A stretch of 7,225 nucleotides of DNA from CANJJB01 sp964449295 (GTDB taxonomy: Bacteria > Chlamydiota > Chlamydiia > Chlamydiales > Rhabdochlamydiaceae): positions 1 to 7,225 of the forward strand of contig CAYUZN010000096.1 in NCBI GenBank assembly GCA_964449295.1. The letters are read 5' to 3'. Under the pieces are notes generated by a model that saw only the letters and a program-made list of their open reading frames with translations, was not told the DNA's origin and did not search any database. The translations under genes and the position numbers were made by a program. Position 1 is the first letter of the stretch. Every line of letters starts with the position of its first letter. Shown here in pieces: positions 6,408 through 7,225 of this stretch.

Positions 6408-7225
6408 ATGAAGCTTTTACTATCTAAACCGAGGGGATTCTGCGCAGGAGTTGTTAGAGCCATCGACACAGTCGAGAAGGCTTTGCAGCTCTGGGGCGCT
6501 CCTATCTATGTCAAACACGAAATTGTCCACAATCGTCATGTCGTTGAGGGATTAAAAAAGAAGGGTGCTGTTTTTATTGAAGAATTAAGCGAGGTGCCTG
6601 AGGGTGCAAGAATTATCTACTCAGCACATGGGGTATCTCCTAAAGTGAGAGACGAGGCTAAAGCAAGAGGCCTCATTGAAATCGATGCGACTTGTGGCCT
6701 TGTCACGAAAGTTCATTCAGCTGTGAAGAGATTCTCTCAGAAAGGCTACAAAATTGTTTTGATTGGGCATAAAAACCATGTCGAAGTGATTGGCACAGCA
6801 GGGGAAGCCCCTGATGTGACCACAATTGTTGAATCGGCACAAGATGTTGAAAAACTCTCTTTTTCTCCAGATGATAAGCTTTTTTATACGACACAGACAA
6901 CACTTAGTTTAGATGACATTGAGGAAATCGTGAAAGCACTTGTGGCTAGATACCCTCATATTGAAACACTTCCGTCTTCCTCTATTTGTTATGCGACAAC
7001 AAATCGTCAAATTGCTTTACGCGAGATCACAGATTTGGCTGATCTTGTCTTAGTCGTCGGTGATCCTTCAAGCTCTAACTCTAATCGTTTAAGAGAGGTT
7101 GCTGCGTTAAGAGGTATCCCGTCTTATTTGATCAATGATGAATCTGAAATTGATCTTAAATGGTTAGACGGTGTGGAAGTGATTGGTATGACAGCTGGAG
7201 CTTCAACGCCAGAAGATGTCGTCAA
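6408..7225 (+). CDS. ispH: 4-hydroxy-3-methylbut-2-enyl diphosphate reductase, C-terminus missing
   Basis: IspH (LytB) performs the last step of the non-mevalonate isoprenoid pathway, reducing HMBPP to IPP and DMAPP with a 4Fe-4S cluster in the cytoplasm. The 272 visible codons hold all three cluster cysteines: Cys12 in KPRGFCAGV, Cys96 in DATCGLVTKVH and Cys194 in ICYATTNRQ. Also present are His41 (EIVHNRH), His74 (YSAHG), His124 and Glu126 (HKNHVEV), TQTTLSLDD (162-170), SNSNRLREV (223-231) and AGASTPEDV (263-271). Enzymes of this family have about 310 residues, so roughly 40 are lost past the window end. ATG 6408 is chosen because an in-frame stop lies at 6387-6389, no other start is available, and the protein then begins MKLLLSKPRGFC, with Cys12 at the same position as in E. 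coli. Glycine after Cys96, where most bacteria have proline, is a trait I recall from chlamydial IspH. It sits 27 bases behind the 515-residue orphan. Confidence 0.97.
   Translation, partial: MKLLLSKPRGFCAGVVRAIDTVEKALQLWGAPIYVKHEIVHNRHVVEGLKKKGAVFIEELSEVPEGARIIYSAHGVSPKVRDEAKARGLIEIDATCGLVTKVHSAVKRFSQKGYKIVLIGHKNHVEVIGTAGEAPDVTTIVESAQDVEKLSFSPDDKLFYTTQTTLSLDDIEEIVKALVARYPHIETLPSSSICYATTNRQIALREITDLADLVLVVGDPSSSNSNRLREVAALRGIPSYLINDESEIDLKWLDGVEVIGMTAGASTPEDVV

Noticed and set aside
6703..6903. Minus-strand open frame of 66 codons inside ispH
   Set aside because: It is antisense to the highly conserved part of IspH and is a shadow frame.
1..7225. CRISPR array, toxin-antitoxin, phage, insertion sequence or defence system
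   Set aside because: No direct repeats with spacers, terminal inverted repeats, transposase, integrase or nuclease-type genes are visible; apart from two orphans the genes are metabolic or envelope related.

Overview
The window most likely comes from a member of the Chlamydiota, probably one of the environmental (Parachlamydia-, Simkania- or Waddlia-like) lineages. Three things point there. The IspH fragment carries the DATCGLVTKVH segment and the adjoining sequence I associate with chlamydial IspH, where most bacteria have DATCP. A membrane protein is related to the nucleotide transporters (NTT/TLC) of obligate intracellular bacteria. The rest is AT-rich, with large lineage-specific proteins between housekeeping genes. 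No database search was possible, so the assignment to a genus is left open.

Layout. Positions 1-1776 are on the minus strand: a 349-residue hydrophobic orphan (727-1776), then a family 2 glycosyltransferase of the WaaE/LgtF type (1-696), cut by the window start. These two are 30 bases apart and probably form one transcript. The 84-base gap 1777-1860 is a divergent control region with face-to-face promoter-like boxes and a short palindrome. From 1861 on everything is on the plus strand: an NTT-related transporter (1861-3111), NAD-type malic enzyme (3144-4778, 32 bases later), a 515-residue orphan with a C-terminal membrane anchor (4833-6380), and ispH (6408 to the window end, incomplete).

How the genes fit together. 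Malic enzyme turns malate into pyruvate and reduced NAD. IspH makes IPP and DMAPP in the non-mevalonate isoprenoid pathway. The glycosyltransferase is most likely in lipooligosaccharide or other surface sugar assembly. The transporter probably exchanges a small metabolite, possibly a nucleotide, with the host. Shared transcription is suggested only by spacing: the transporter with malic enzyme, and the 515-residue orphan with ispH.

The least explained parts are the two orphans. Each contains an internal tandem duplication visible in its protein sequence. The first is a possible eight-helix protein built of two four-segment halves, and the second is a soluble two-repeat protein with a tail anchor. 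I see no RNA genes, insertion sequences, CRISPR arrays, integrase genes or convincing intrinsic terminators, and no evidence of a multi-gene novel system. There is no gene-free stretch longer than about 85 bases.
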